This document shows, piece after piece, positions 1 to 7,144 of a stretch of 43,986 nucleotides of DNA. The position numbers and the translations under genes were made by a program. Positions within the stretch are counted from its first letter, which is position 1. Each line of letters begins with the position of its first letter. The notes below the pieces were generated by a model, which worked only from the letters and a program-made list of their open reading frames with translations, searched no databases and was not told the DNA's origin. This DNA comes from Salinivirgaceae bacterium (GTDB lineage: Bacteria; Bacteroidota; Bacteroidia; Bacteroidales; SZUA-534): positions 1 through 43,986 of the forward strand of contig JAQICC010000205.1 in the NCBI GenBank assembly GCA_027858735.1. The letters are read 5' to 3'.

Positions 1-28
1 GCTACTCAAAATGTGAAAATCAACAATT

Positions 29-116
29 CCTAGGTCAGCCTGTCCCGTACCGGAGGTCGGGAGGGTTATACCTAAGTAAAGCGCCTCTTCACTTTGTTCG
101 AATCGCTCAACTTAGG
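29..116. repeat. GC-rich segment with nested inverted repeats downstream of cheB
   Basis: This segment is richer in G and C than its surroundings and is built from inverted repeats. CCTAAGT at 71-77 pairs with ACTTAGG at 110-116, and TCCCG at 43-47 pairs with CGGGA at 58-62. A CCTAGG palindrome lies at 29-34. It follows the 3-prime end of cheB, so it could act as a transcript end, but there is no T-run on either side. Its composition and CCTGTC...GG architecture resemble the short palindrome at 6965-6984, which suggests an interspersed repeat family. I see no open reading frame or tRNA in 1-121. Confidence 0.4.
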
Positions 117-121
117 TAATA

Positions 122-1207
122 CTAATATTGAAATTTGAGTACTCTATTTGCTATTTGATTGAGGGGGAGAATCTCATTTGCTGCACCTAATTTTATAGCT
201 TCTTTTGGCATTCCAAATACAATACATGTTTTTTCATTTTGTGCAATTGTATGGGCGCCGGCCTCTTTAAGTTCCAGCAATCCTCTAGCACCATCATCAC
301 CCATACCAGTCATAATTACTCCAATAGCATTGTTTCCTGCATATTTTGCTGTTGATCGGAATAAAACGTCTACCGATGGTCGGTGTCTGTTAACTAATGG
401 GCCATCATTAATTTCAAGGTAATATCTTGCTCCACTTCTTTTCAAAATAAGATGGTGATTACCCGGGGCAATTAAAGCTTGCCCTCGAATTACAGTATCG
501 TTATTTGATGCCTCTTTTACACTAATTTTGCATAGTTCATTTAGTCTATCGGCAAATGATCGTGTGAATTGTTCAGGCATGTGCTGAACAATTATTACAC
601 CAGGGCTATCGGCAGGTAATGATTCCAGAAATACGCGTAATGCTTCTGTTCCCCCGGTAGATGCACCAACAACAACAACTTTTTCGGTAGTCTTAATCAT
701 GCTTTGATTAGAACTAGTTTTAACTATTACGGCATCTGCACTGAGCTTTGGTTTTACATCGATTGGTGCCACAACCTTTTTTATATTTTTCTTGCGCTTA
801 AGTTTAGCACTTGCTGCTGCTTTAACGGCATCGCAAATTCGAATACGTGATTCTTCTATAAACTCTTTGGTGCTAAGTTTAGGTTTTGTGATTATTTCAA
901 TTGCTCCAAATTCAAGAGCTTTAATTCCAGTTTCTGTACCAACTGTTGTTAAACTTGATATTATGACTACAGGGATAGGATGTTGTGTCATAATTTTTCT
1001 TAGAAAAGTTAATCCATCCATTCTGGGCATCTCAATATCGAGTGTTATAACATCGGGTACTTCATGAGCTATTTTATTGGCAGCAAAATAGGGGTCGGCG
1101 GCTACGCCCATTACTTCAATATCAGGATCGCTTTCTAAAATTGCAGTGAGAGATTGTCTAACAACTGCTGAGTCGTCAACAATTAAAACTTTTATTTTAT
1201 CGCTCAT
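122..1207 (-). CDS. cheB: Chemotaxis protein-glutamate methylesterase/glutamine deamidase CheB
   Basis: CheB removes methyl groups from glutamates of chemoreceptors and resets their sensitivity; phosphorylation by CheA activates it. The 361-residue protein has both expected domains. The receiver domain (about 5-125) has the acidic pair D11/D12, the phospho-acceptor D57 in [11 protein letters not shown] and a conserved TKP lysine. A Lys/Ala-rich linker (about 126-175) follows. The catalytic methylesterase domain (176-361) shows the triad S183 (GASTGG), H209 (VQHMP) and D305 (GMGDDGA). Length is normal for the family. The ATG lies inside the end of cheD (11-base overlap), so translation is probably coupled. 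It is the last gene of a minus-strand cheR-kinase-cheD-cheB unit. Identification is secure. Confidence 0.97.
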   Translation of the reverse strand: MSDKIKVLIVDDSAVVRQSLTAILESDPDIEVMGVAADPYFAANKIAHEVPDVITLDIEMPRMDGLTFLRKIMTQHPIPVVIISSLTTVGTETGIKALEFGAIEIITKPKLSTKEFIEESRIRICDAVKAAASAKLKRKKNIKKVVAPIDVKPKLSADAVIVKTSSNQSMIKTTEKVVVVGASTGGTEALRVFLESLPADSPGVIIVQHMPEQFTRSFADRLNELCKISVKEASNNDTVIRGQALIAPGNHHLILKRSGARYYLEINDGPLVNRHRPSVDVLFRSTAKYAGNNAIGVIMTGMGDDGARGLLELKEAGAHTIAQNEKTCIVFGMPKEAIKLGAANEILPLNQIANRVLKFQY

Positions 1208-1697
1208 CGTTTTCTGTTTGTTTTTTTATGATTTTCATTAAAACCACTCCAGTTTCGGTATTGTAGCGTATCTTTCTTCCGTTTTTACCACCTACACTTT
1301 GACCGGTTATTTTTATTTTATGTTCTTTTAATGTATTAATTGCAATTTCAATATTACGTTCGCCAATTCGAAACATGTTAGTTTTTGTTTCTACAACTTC
1401 ACCACCGCCAAAAATTTTAGCTTGTAAATCATTAAGGTTTGATCCCATTGCAAGCATTTGATCAATAATTTTCGGAATGGCAATATTTCCGTATTTAGGC
1501 GATGCTAATCCAGTGCCATTCCAAAAAGGTAACATAAAGTGATTTATGCTACCCATTTTTTTAATAGGATCGTACAAACATACAGCAACGCATGAGCCTA
1601 ATATGGTATCAACTATATGAGGTTCCTTGTGTGCAAATATTGCTGAAGGATACAAAAAGTGTGTTTTTATAGGTATGTTAGAAGATTCCATCTTCAT
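1197..1697 (-). CDS. cheD: Chemoreceptor glutamine deamidase CheD
   Basis: CheD deamidates receptor glutamines to glutamates and in some bacteria also partners with CheC. The family signature is clear: [14 protein letters not shown] carries the catalytic Cys, 17 residues before the His of INHFMLP, the same spacing as in Thermotoga CheD, and KIFGGGEV is the conserved glycine-rich loop. In-frame ATG codons exist at 1724, 1718, 1697 and 1691. I prefer 1697 or 1691 because family members begin only a few residues before the conserved PIKTHFLYP segment. All these starts lie inside the 3-prime end of the upstream kinase-like gene (stop at 1678), and the gene overlaps cheB downstream, so the three are tightly coupled. 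No CheC or CheX is visible nearby. Confidence 0.94.
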   Translation of the reverse strand: MKMESSNIPIKTHFLYPSAIFAHKEPHIVDTILGSCVAVCLYDPIKKMGSINHFMLPFWNGTGLASPKYGNIAIPKIIDQMLAMGSNLNDLQAKIFGGGEVVETKTNMFRIGERNIEIAINTLKEHKIKITGQSVGGKNGRKIRYNTETGVVLMKIIKKQTENDER

Positions 1698-2577
1698 TAT
1701 CGTCAAAAATAAACTCATTACCATCTATGGCATATCCATCTGTATCACTCGATTCGGCTTGAGGAATTTTAATTGTAAACACCGATCCTATGCTGCGTTT
1801 ACTTTTTATATCAATATCGCCATCTAAAATATCTAGCAATGCCTTGGTTATCGATAGTCCTAACCCGTGACCAGGGTTCAGTGAATTAATAGAGGGATCA
1901 ATTCGTTTAAATCTATCAAATATTACTTTTAAATTGTTAGTATCAATACCAATTCCATAATCTTTCACAATTAATTTTAACGTATTATCATCAACCGATC
2001 CTTTAACTTCAATGCGGTTAGCTGCGTTACTGTATTTAATACTATTGCTTAAAAGATTTGAAATTATAAGTCTAAGTTTTTCAGGATCAGTAATAAAATA
2101 GCTATCCTCGGTTAGTTTTTTATCGAGTTCAAATGAAAAATTTATTTTTAACTGTTTCTGTTCCGCTTTATATTTATAGGCCGATACTATGCTTGTGATA
2201 AGCAAATTTATGTCGGTTTTAATAAATTCGGGTAAGGCTTGTCCAGCCTCAATTCTTGCAGCTGTAAAGATGTTTTTGAGCTGAAAATCGAGTTCAAAAG
2301 CTTCAGAATGAATAAGTTCAGCCATGTTTTTTATTTTTAGAATATCGGTATCGGCTGAAGTAATAATATTTTTAGATAACCCTAATATTGAGGCAAATGG
2401 GTTTATTATTTCATTTGTAATATTTGATATGAAATGACTTTTTAAGGCCTCAGACTCCGTTAAATTTTCATTCACTATTTTTAGCTCGTCGTGTTGTTTG
2501 TTAGCTAGTATACGGCAGCTTTCGGCATCGTGTAACCGTTTTTTTAGCTCTTCAATTAGTTCTTTATCAGAAAGCAT
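1678..2577 (-). CDS. Histidine-kinase-like protein lacking the phospho-acceptor histidine
   Basis: A soluble 299-residue protein with an N-terminal coiled coil (about 1-45), a dimerisation/phospho-acceptor-like helix pair (46-115) and a HATPase domain (about 120-275). The ATP site looks intact: N-box LLSNSIKYS, G1 KDYGIGID and G2 GHGLGLSITKALL. In the H-box the segment reads FISNITNEIINPFASI. The residue aligned with the phosphorylated His of FxxNxSHExRxP is Asn55 (codon AAT; CAT would give His). The only nearby His, H48, is seven residues too early. The protein may therefore bind ATP without autophosphorylating, acting as a pseudokinase or scaffold. It ends in an acidic tail, DDNEDGIF. It starts 11 bases after cheR and overlaps cheD, so it is part of the adaptation operon. 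Its partner is unknown. Confidence 0.85.
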   Translation of the reverse strand: MLSDKELIEELKKRLHDAESCRILANKQHDELKIVNENLTESEALKSHFISNITNEIINPFASILGLSKNIITSADTDILKIKNMAELIHSEAFELDFQLKNIFTAARIEAGQALPEFIKTDINLLITSIVSAYKYKAEQKQLKINFSFELDKKLTEDSYFITDPEKLRLIISNLLSNSIKYSNAANRIEVKGSVDDNTLKLIVKDYGIGIDTNNLKVIFDRFKRIDPSINSLNPGHGLGLSITKALLDILDGDIDIKSKRSIGSVFTIKIPQAESSDTDGYAIDGNEFIFDDNEDGIF

Positions 2578-2588
2578 ATGGTCGAAGT

Positions 2589-3443
2589 TTATAGTTTAGT
2601 AAATACTGTTGGACGTATACTTTTTAGGGGAACTTTCATGTTTGTAATTGATTCAGAGTGTCCTAAAAAGAAATAGCCACTAGGGTGCAATTTGTTACAT
2701 AATTTATTGATTACTTGTTCCTGGTTGTCTCGTTCAAAATAGATGAGTGCATTTCGGCAAAAAATAATATCAAACATTTCGTTTACCTGATATGTGGTAT
2801 TCATAAAGTTCAGGCGCATAAAGTTAACTTTGTTTCTAAGTTCCTTATTTACACGTACCATGGGGGTAGTTCTGTCCTTTGATTTTAAAAAGTATTTCTT
2901 TTTTAAATTCAAGGGTATAATTTCAATGCGTTCTTCTTTATAAATTGCATTGGCGCCGTTCTGAAGCATCTGTGTCGATATATCAGTAGCTGTAATAGTA
3001 AAATCGAATCCGGGGTTTTTATCTTTAAATTCGTTCAGAACGATTGCAATAGTATAGGGCTCTTCGCCCGATGAGCAGCCTGCACTCCAAACGTTTATTT
3101 TTCCTCTACCTTTTATGGCAAGTAATTTTGGTAATATTTCTTCAGCCAGAATTTCAAAATGGATTGGCTCTCTATAGAAATCTGTTTTGTTGGTACTCAC
3201 CACATCCATCATGTGAATGATCTCATTTTCGCCTTCTTTACTAAAAACGTATTCTACATATGATTTGTAATCAGGAATTTGAAGCTTTCTAAGCCTTTTT
3301 TGAAGTCGTCCTTGTAGTACTATTTTTTTTGCGGGAGGCATTTTAATTCCATAATTATTCTGAATGTATTGGCTTAATTGATTAAACTCCTTATCAGGTA
3401 ACTGTGTATTATAAATATTATTGAACAAAGAGTTATTATCCAT
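2589..3443 (-). CDS. cheR: Chemotaxis protein methyltransferase CheR
   Basis: CheR transfers methyl groups from S-adenosylmethionine to receptor glutamates. The 284-residue protein has the all-helical N-terminal domain (about 15-85, with Arg/Lys-rich GRLQKRLRKL that contacts receptor helices). A Rossmann methyltransferase domain follows, with the SAM loop VWSAGCSSGEEPYTIA and the late motif FCRNALIYF. Length is normal, and no TPR or C-terminal pentapeptide-binding extension is seen. It is the first gene of the minus-strand group cheR, kinase-like, cheD, cheB. The 173-base gap to cheW upstream probably holds its own promoter, although I found no convincing TANNTTTG box there. Confidence 0.96.
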   Translation of the reverse strand: MDNNSLFNNIYNTQLPDKEFNQLSQYIQNNYGIKMPPAKKIVLQGRLQKRLRKLQIPDYKSYVEYVFSKEGENEIIHMMDVVSTNKTDFYREPIHFEILAEEILPKLLAIKGRGKINVWSAGCSSGEEPYTIAIVLNEFKDKNPGFDFTITATDISTQMLQNGANAIYKEERIEIIPLNLKKKYFLKSKDRTTPMVRVNKELRNKVNFMRLNFMNTTYQVNEMFDIIFCRNALIYFERDNQEQVINKLCNKLHPSGYFFLGHSESITNMKVPLKSIRPTVFTKL

Positions 3444-3616
3444 TCTATTTGTCTATATACTAGATATCACAACGAATTTAGTGGAAAAACTTACAAATAG
3501 TACATTTTTATCAATGGGATAACTATCGGGAGATAACTGTTGACCTGAATATTTAAATATGTACATCTTATAAAATGACCCAATAAATTGGTAGTAGACC
3601 CATAATTTATTAATAA

Positions 3617-4147
3617 TTATTCAGCGATATTTTCGCTCTTTAAGCCATCGCTATTTTCAATCTCTTTGGCAATTAGCAATTCTGAAGTATTGAAAATTAA
3701 ATCAATATTTAAAAGCATAATAAAACCATCGTCTAACCTATACATTCCTTGAATAAACTCAGTTTTATATTTTGTGCCAATAGTTGGAGATTCTTCAATT
3801 TCCTCATCTCTTATTTCCAAAACCTGATCAACAGTATCAACTAAAATACCCAATTGAACCTTTTCGTTGTCAATGGTAATATTTAGCACGTTAATACAAG
3901 TGTTTTGGGTAAATTCAGTTGCTTCCATGCCAAATTTTATACGCATGTCAATTACGGGTAAAACCTGTCCTCTTAGGTTAATTACACCTCTCAAATAGTC
4001 AGGAGAATTAGGAACCTTCGTAATCGGTTTCATTTCAAGAATAGTAAGCACTTTTGATACATTTACTGCAAATAATTCTTTACCCAATTTAAAGGTTAAA
4101 AATGTTGAAACATTTTCAGCTGTTTGTTTTATGATTTTTTCTTCCAT
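3617..4147 (-). CDS. cheW: Chemotaxis coupling protein CheW
   Basis: CheW links CheA to receptors in the signalling array. After a short N-terminus comes one CheW/SH3-like domain: TFLTFKLGKELFAV, then VPNSPDYLRGVINLRGQVLPVIDM, which is the most conserved family segment and includes the receptor-contacting Arg, then LGILVDTVDQVLEI. An ATG eight codons further upstream (4171), inside the end of cheA, is also possible. I prefer 4147 because it follows a GGAAG-like purine stretch and sits directly after the cheA stop codon. Either way the gene is translationally coupled to cheA. Confidence 0.95.
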   Translation of the reverse strand: MEEKIIKQTAENVSTFLTFKLGKELFAVNVSKVLTILEMKPITKVPNSPDYLRGVINLRGQVLPVIDMRIKFGMEATEFTQNTCINVLNITIDNEKVQLGILVDTVDQVLEIRDEEIEESPTIGTKYKTEFIQGMYRLDDGFIMLLNIDLIFNTSELLIAKEIENSDGLKSENIAE

Positions 4148-4148
4148 T

Positions 4149-6197
4149 TTATCTTCCAATTTTAATTTCATTGCTTGCGAATAATGAAATTAGTTTATTG
4201 CTATCCATAACTAAAGCAACGGTACCATCGCCTAGTATGGTTGCCCCTGAAATGGTTTGTTGGTTTTTGTAAAGTTTTCCTAATGGCTTTAATACAGCCT
4301 GATATTGTCCAATAATATTATCAACAGACAATCCTATTCGAATTTCGCCAAACCGAACAACAACTACATGTTCAGTTTCAGGTGCATCGCCTTCAATTTC
4401 AAACATTTCGCGTAAATTTAAATAGGCAATTTCTGTATTGTCAGTTCTTATTAGGTGGTTTATGGCATTTTTTAATACGGTATGCTTAAATTCATAGCAT
4501 TTGTCAACCGATGACACAGGAATTACAAATTTAGTATCACCAATTTGAACCAATAGCCCATCAATAATTGAAAGTGTAAGTGGAAGTTTTATAGTTAAAG
4601 TGGTTCCTATATTTATTGTAGATTCAATTTCTACTTCACCTCTAATTTCGGCAATTTTTCGTTTAACAACATCCATTCCAACACCACGACCCGAGACTTT
4701 TGTAACTTTTTTTGCGGTTGAAAAACCAGGTAAAAACAGAAGTTCGAGGGCTTCCTTTTGGCTCAATTCAGCATCAGGAGCCAGCAGTCCTTTTGAAATT
4801 GCTTTTTCTTTAATCTGCTCAGGATCGATACCTTTTCCATCGTCAGAAATTTGAATAAGAACATTGGTACCAGAATAGAAAGCTTTAAGCAAAATGGTAG
4901 CTCTTTTTGTTTTTCCATTTTTTATTCTTTCTTCAGTTGACTCAATTCCATGATCCATACTGTTTCGAACAATATGCATTAAGGGATCGGCCAAGATCTC
5001 AATCATATTTTTATCAAGTTCGGTTTCGGTACCTTCTGTTTTAAAAACAACTTCTTTATTAAGTTCGTGTGAGAGTTCTCGCACTAATCTGTGAAAACGG
5101 GTTAACATATTTTCGATAGGAATTAACCTAATACTAAATACATCGTCTCGTAAGCGGCGTGAAATTTTTTCAACCTCTTCAGCAATAGGTGTTAAACCCA
5201 TGGTTTCGGTTTCTTGGGTAAAAAGACTCAATCTGGCCTGAATGGTAACCAATTCGCTAACCCAATTTATTAAGTTGTCAAGTTTTTCAGACGACACTCT
5301 AATGCTACTGATGCTGGTTTCTGCTGCGCCTTTTCCTATTTTGCGCGCTTCTTTTTCTTGTTCTTTTGCAAATACTTTTTCTAAATCATTGGTTAATAGA
5401 AGAAGTTGGTCAACTTCAATCTTTTTTTGGTTATTTATAGTTTTATCTATGATCCCAAGAAACGGAGCCTCCTCCAATAAATTTATTTCAGATATTTTGT
5501 GAACATTTAAATCACATTGGTCGTCAGCGAAAATGAAAATTTCACTAATGGCATTAATACCTTGGTTTGTTGCTAAGAAAATATCCCAATAAATATAACA
5601 TTGCGTAGGGTCTATGGTATCATATTCTGGCAATTTGTCAAAACGTGGATAAATTTTTATTTCTCCTAATTCGCAAAGCTCATCAATTAGGTAGAGCGGG
5701 TTAGTGCCATATTTGAAAATGTCAGCATGCGGAATAAAACTGATGTAATAGGTTGCCAATTCTTTATTTAGGCGCGCATCCATATGTTGAATAGTCTTAC
5801 CTTCATCTTCGGCAATTGTATTTTCATTAATTATTTCCATTATTTTGCTAAGTAGCAAATCGTGCTGTACTTGGTGAGTAGGGTCGGTATCATCTTTCTC
5901 AACCATCAAATTTCGTAAATGGTCAACAGATGCTAATGTTACATTTAAAATATCATCGCTAATATTTAGTTTTTTATTACGAATTAAATCGTAAATGTTT
6001 TCTAGATGGTGTGTGAATTTATCCATTTTGTTAAAACCAAACATAGAGCTTCCACCCTTAAGGGAATGCATTACTCTAAAAATTTGCTCGACAATGTCCG
6101 GGTTGTCAGGACTACCTTCAAGGTCTAGAAGTGCCTTTTCAAGTTCATTGATAAGATCACTTGCTTCTTCGATAAATTTTTGTCTGAATTGTTCCAT
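4149..6197 (-). CDS. cheA: Chemotaxis histidine kinase CheA
   Basis: CheA is the central kinase that phosphorylates CheY and CheB. In order in the 682 residues: an HPt P1 domain with the phospho-acceptor H44 in MHSLKGGSSMFGF; a domain at about 145-240 starting with YISFIPHADIF, which takes the place of the response-regulator docking P2 domain and resembles that of other non-enteric CheAs; the P3 dimerisation helices (about 295-370); the P4 ATPase with N-box RNSMDHG (N412), G1 SDDGKGID and G2 GRGVGMDVV; and the CheW-like P5 domain (about 540-682). All catalytic motifs are present. Its ATG overlaps the cheY stop codon (TAATG), and cheW follows. The identification is secure; the assignment of the 145-240 domain is a family-level inference. 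Confidence 0.97.
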   Translation of the reverse strand: MEQFRQKFIEEASDLINELEKALLDLEGSPDNPDIVEQIFRVMHSLKGGSSMFGFNKMDKFTHHLENIYDLIRNKKLNISDDILNVTLASVDHLRNLMVEKDDTDPTHQVQHDLLLSKIMEIINENTIAEDEGKTIQHMDARLNKELATYYISFIPHADIFKYGTNPLYLIDELCELGEIKIYPRFDKLPEYDTIDPTQCYIYWDIFLATNQGINAISEIFIFADDQCDLNVHKISEINLLEEAPFLGIIDKTINNQKKIEVDQLLLLTNDLEKVFAKEQEKEARKIGKGAAETSISSIRVSSEKLDNLINWVSELVTIQARLSLFTQETETMGLTPIAEEVEKISRRLRDDVFSIRLIPIENMLTRFHRLVRELSHELNKEVVFKTEGTETELDKNMIEILADPLMHIVRNSMDHGIESTEERIKNGKTKRATILLKAFYSGTNVLIQISDDGKGIDPEQIKEKAISKGLLAPDAELSQKEALELLFLPGFSTAKKVTKVSGRGVGMDVVKRKIAEIRGEVEIESTINIGTTLTIKLPLTLSIIDGLLVQIGDTKFVIPVSSVDKCYEFKHTVLKNAINHLIRTDNTEIAYLNLREMFEIEGDAPETEHVVVVRFGEIRIGLSVDNIIGQYQAVLKPLGKLYKNQQTISGATILGDGTVALVMDSNKLISLFASNEIKIGR

Positions 6198-6562
6198 TAC
6201 CTTACAACTTTATTTATTGCGGCTAATAGTTTCTCTGGTACAAAAGGTTTAATAATCCACCCTGTTGCACCTGCGTCTTTAGCTTCCATTTTTTTTGAAG
6301 TTTGCGATTCTGTTGTTAAAAATAGAATGGGCACAAATTTGTAAGCTTCATTCGCTCTAACATTTCTGATAAATTCAATTCCATCCATGTTGGGCATGTG
6401 TAAATCGGTAATAATTAAATCAAGTTTGTTCCCATCAAGGAATTTTAAAGCATCATGCCCATCAATACCTTTAAGAACTTCGTGACCCGCGTTTTCAAGT
6501 GTAAAGCTTACAACCTCCCGTATGCTTTCAGAATCGTCTACTATAAGAATTTTTTTTCCCAT
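6197..6562 (-). CDS. cheY: Chemotaxis response regulator CheY
   Basis: A 121-residue stand-alone receiver domain. The acidic pocket is in KILIVDDSESIREVV. The phospho-acceptor Asp is in DLIITDLHMPNMDGIEFI, the switch Thr is in ILFLTTESQ, and the conserved Lys is in WIIKPFVPEKL. TGWIIKPF is typical of chemotaxis CheY proteins. It sits directly before cheA (stop and start share one base) and 17 bases after the STAS gene, so it is the likely diffusible output of this kinase. No flagellar switch gene is present in the window, so its target is not visible. Confidence 0.95.
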   Translation of the reverse strand: MGKKILIVDDSESIREVVSFTLENAGHEVLKGIDGHDALKFLDGNKLDLIITDLHMPNMDGIEFIRNVRANEAYKFVPILFLTTESQTSKKMEAKDAGATGWIIKPFVPEKLLAAINKVVR

Positions 6563-6579
6563 TGTTAATGGATTTATAA

Positions 6580-6891
6580 TTAAATAATTGTATTGGCAAA
6601 TCCTGCTCTACTGAATAGCTCTGAAATTTCAATGTTTAAATCAAAATTTATATCTATCTCAATATTTGATTCATTGCAATTGTTTTTTAAAACGGCTAAA
6701 AGCTGAATGATTGAAATGTCGGCATCATCAACCTTTGTGAGTTCAATGTATATTTTTTTGCTTTTTTTAATTGCCGAATTAAGCTTTTTTTGAATTTCTG
6801 TTATGTTTGAAATGTTTAAATGCCCTTGTAATGAAATTTCAAGAGCCTTAGTTTCTTTGTTTTTGGTTGAAGTTATTTTATACTCATTCAT
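6580..6891 (-). CDS. STAS-domain protein of the chemotaxis operon
   Basis: A 103-residue protein with the STAS fold pattern: LEISLQGHLNISNITEIQKKL at the start, KKIYIELTKVDDADISIIQLL in the middle, and a C-terminal helix ELFSRAGFANTII. STAS proteins usually act as anti-sigma-factor antagonists or small regulatory partners. The loop that in SpoIIAA-like proteins carries the phosphorylated Ser/Thr (DSSG-type) here reads VDDADIS (54-60), with Ala in the likely acceptor position and Ser60 displaced, so phospho-switching may be lost or different. It is the first gene of the cheY-cheA-cheW unit, which points to a chemotaxis role; the function is otherwise unknown. Confidence 0.75.
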   Translation of the reverse strand: MNEYKITSTKNKETKALEISLQGHLNISNITEIQKKLNSAIKKSKKIYIELTKVDDADISIIQLLAVLKNNCNESNIEIDINFDLNIEISELFSRAGFANTII

Positions 6892-6964
6892 AAAAATGGT
6901 TATTAATGGTTTCTTTCAGCAAATAATATCATGCCATTATATAAGAAAATGTTTAAATTTTATC

Positions 6965-6984
6965 CCTGTCTACCGTCAGGCAGG
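6965..6984. repeat. Short CCTG/CAGG palindrome
   Basis: CCTGTCTACCGTCAGGCAGG is a 7-bp stem (one G-T position) with a 6-base loop. It lies in the 253-base gap between the STAS gene and the coiled-coil gene, where I find no other gene. Palindromes of this CCTGCCT-type are common interspersed elements in Bacteroidota genomes. Its GC content stands out from the surrounding sequence, so mobility is more likely than a terminator role. Confidence 0.5.
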
Positions 6985-7144
6985 CTTAAGTTCTAGTATG
7001 CACTTTTTTGAAATAATCTCGTTATCTTTTCAGTACGTAACGATGCTATGTCCTTCAAAAATCCTTAATATTTCTTAAAAATGCATCATAATATACTTAT
7101 AAAACAAAACTTATATAGTTTCTAAACTAAGTTATCACTTTTAA

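Noticed and set aside
71-116. tRNA or known structured RNA at the left edge
   Set aside because: I tried both strands. The stems do not form a cloverleaf, and GTTCGAATC appears without the matching T-arm and acceptor pairing.
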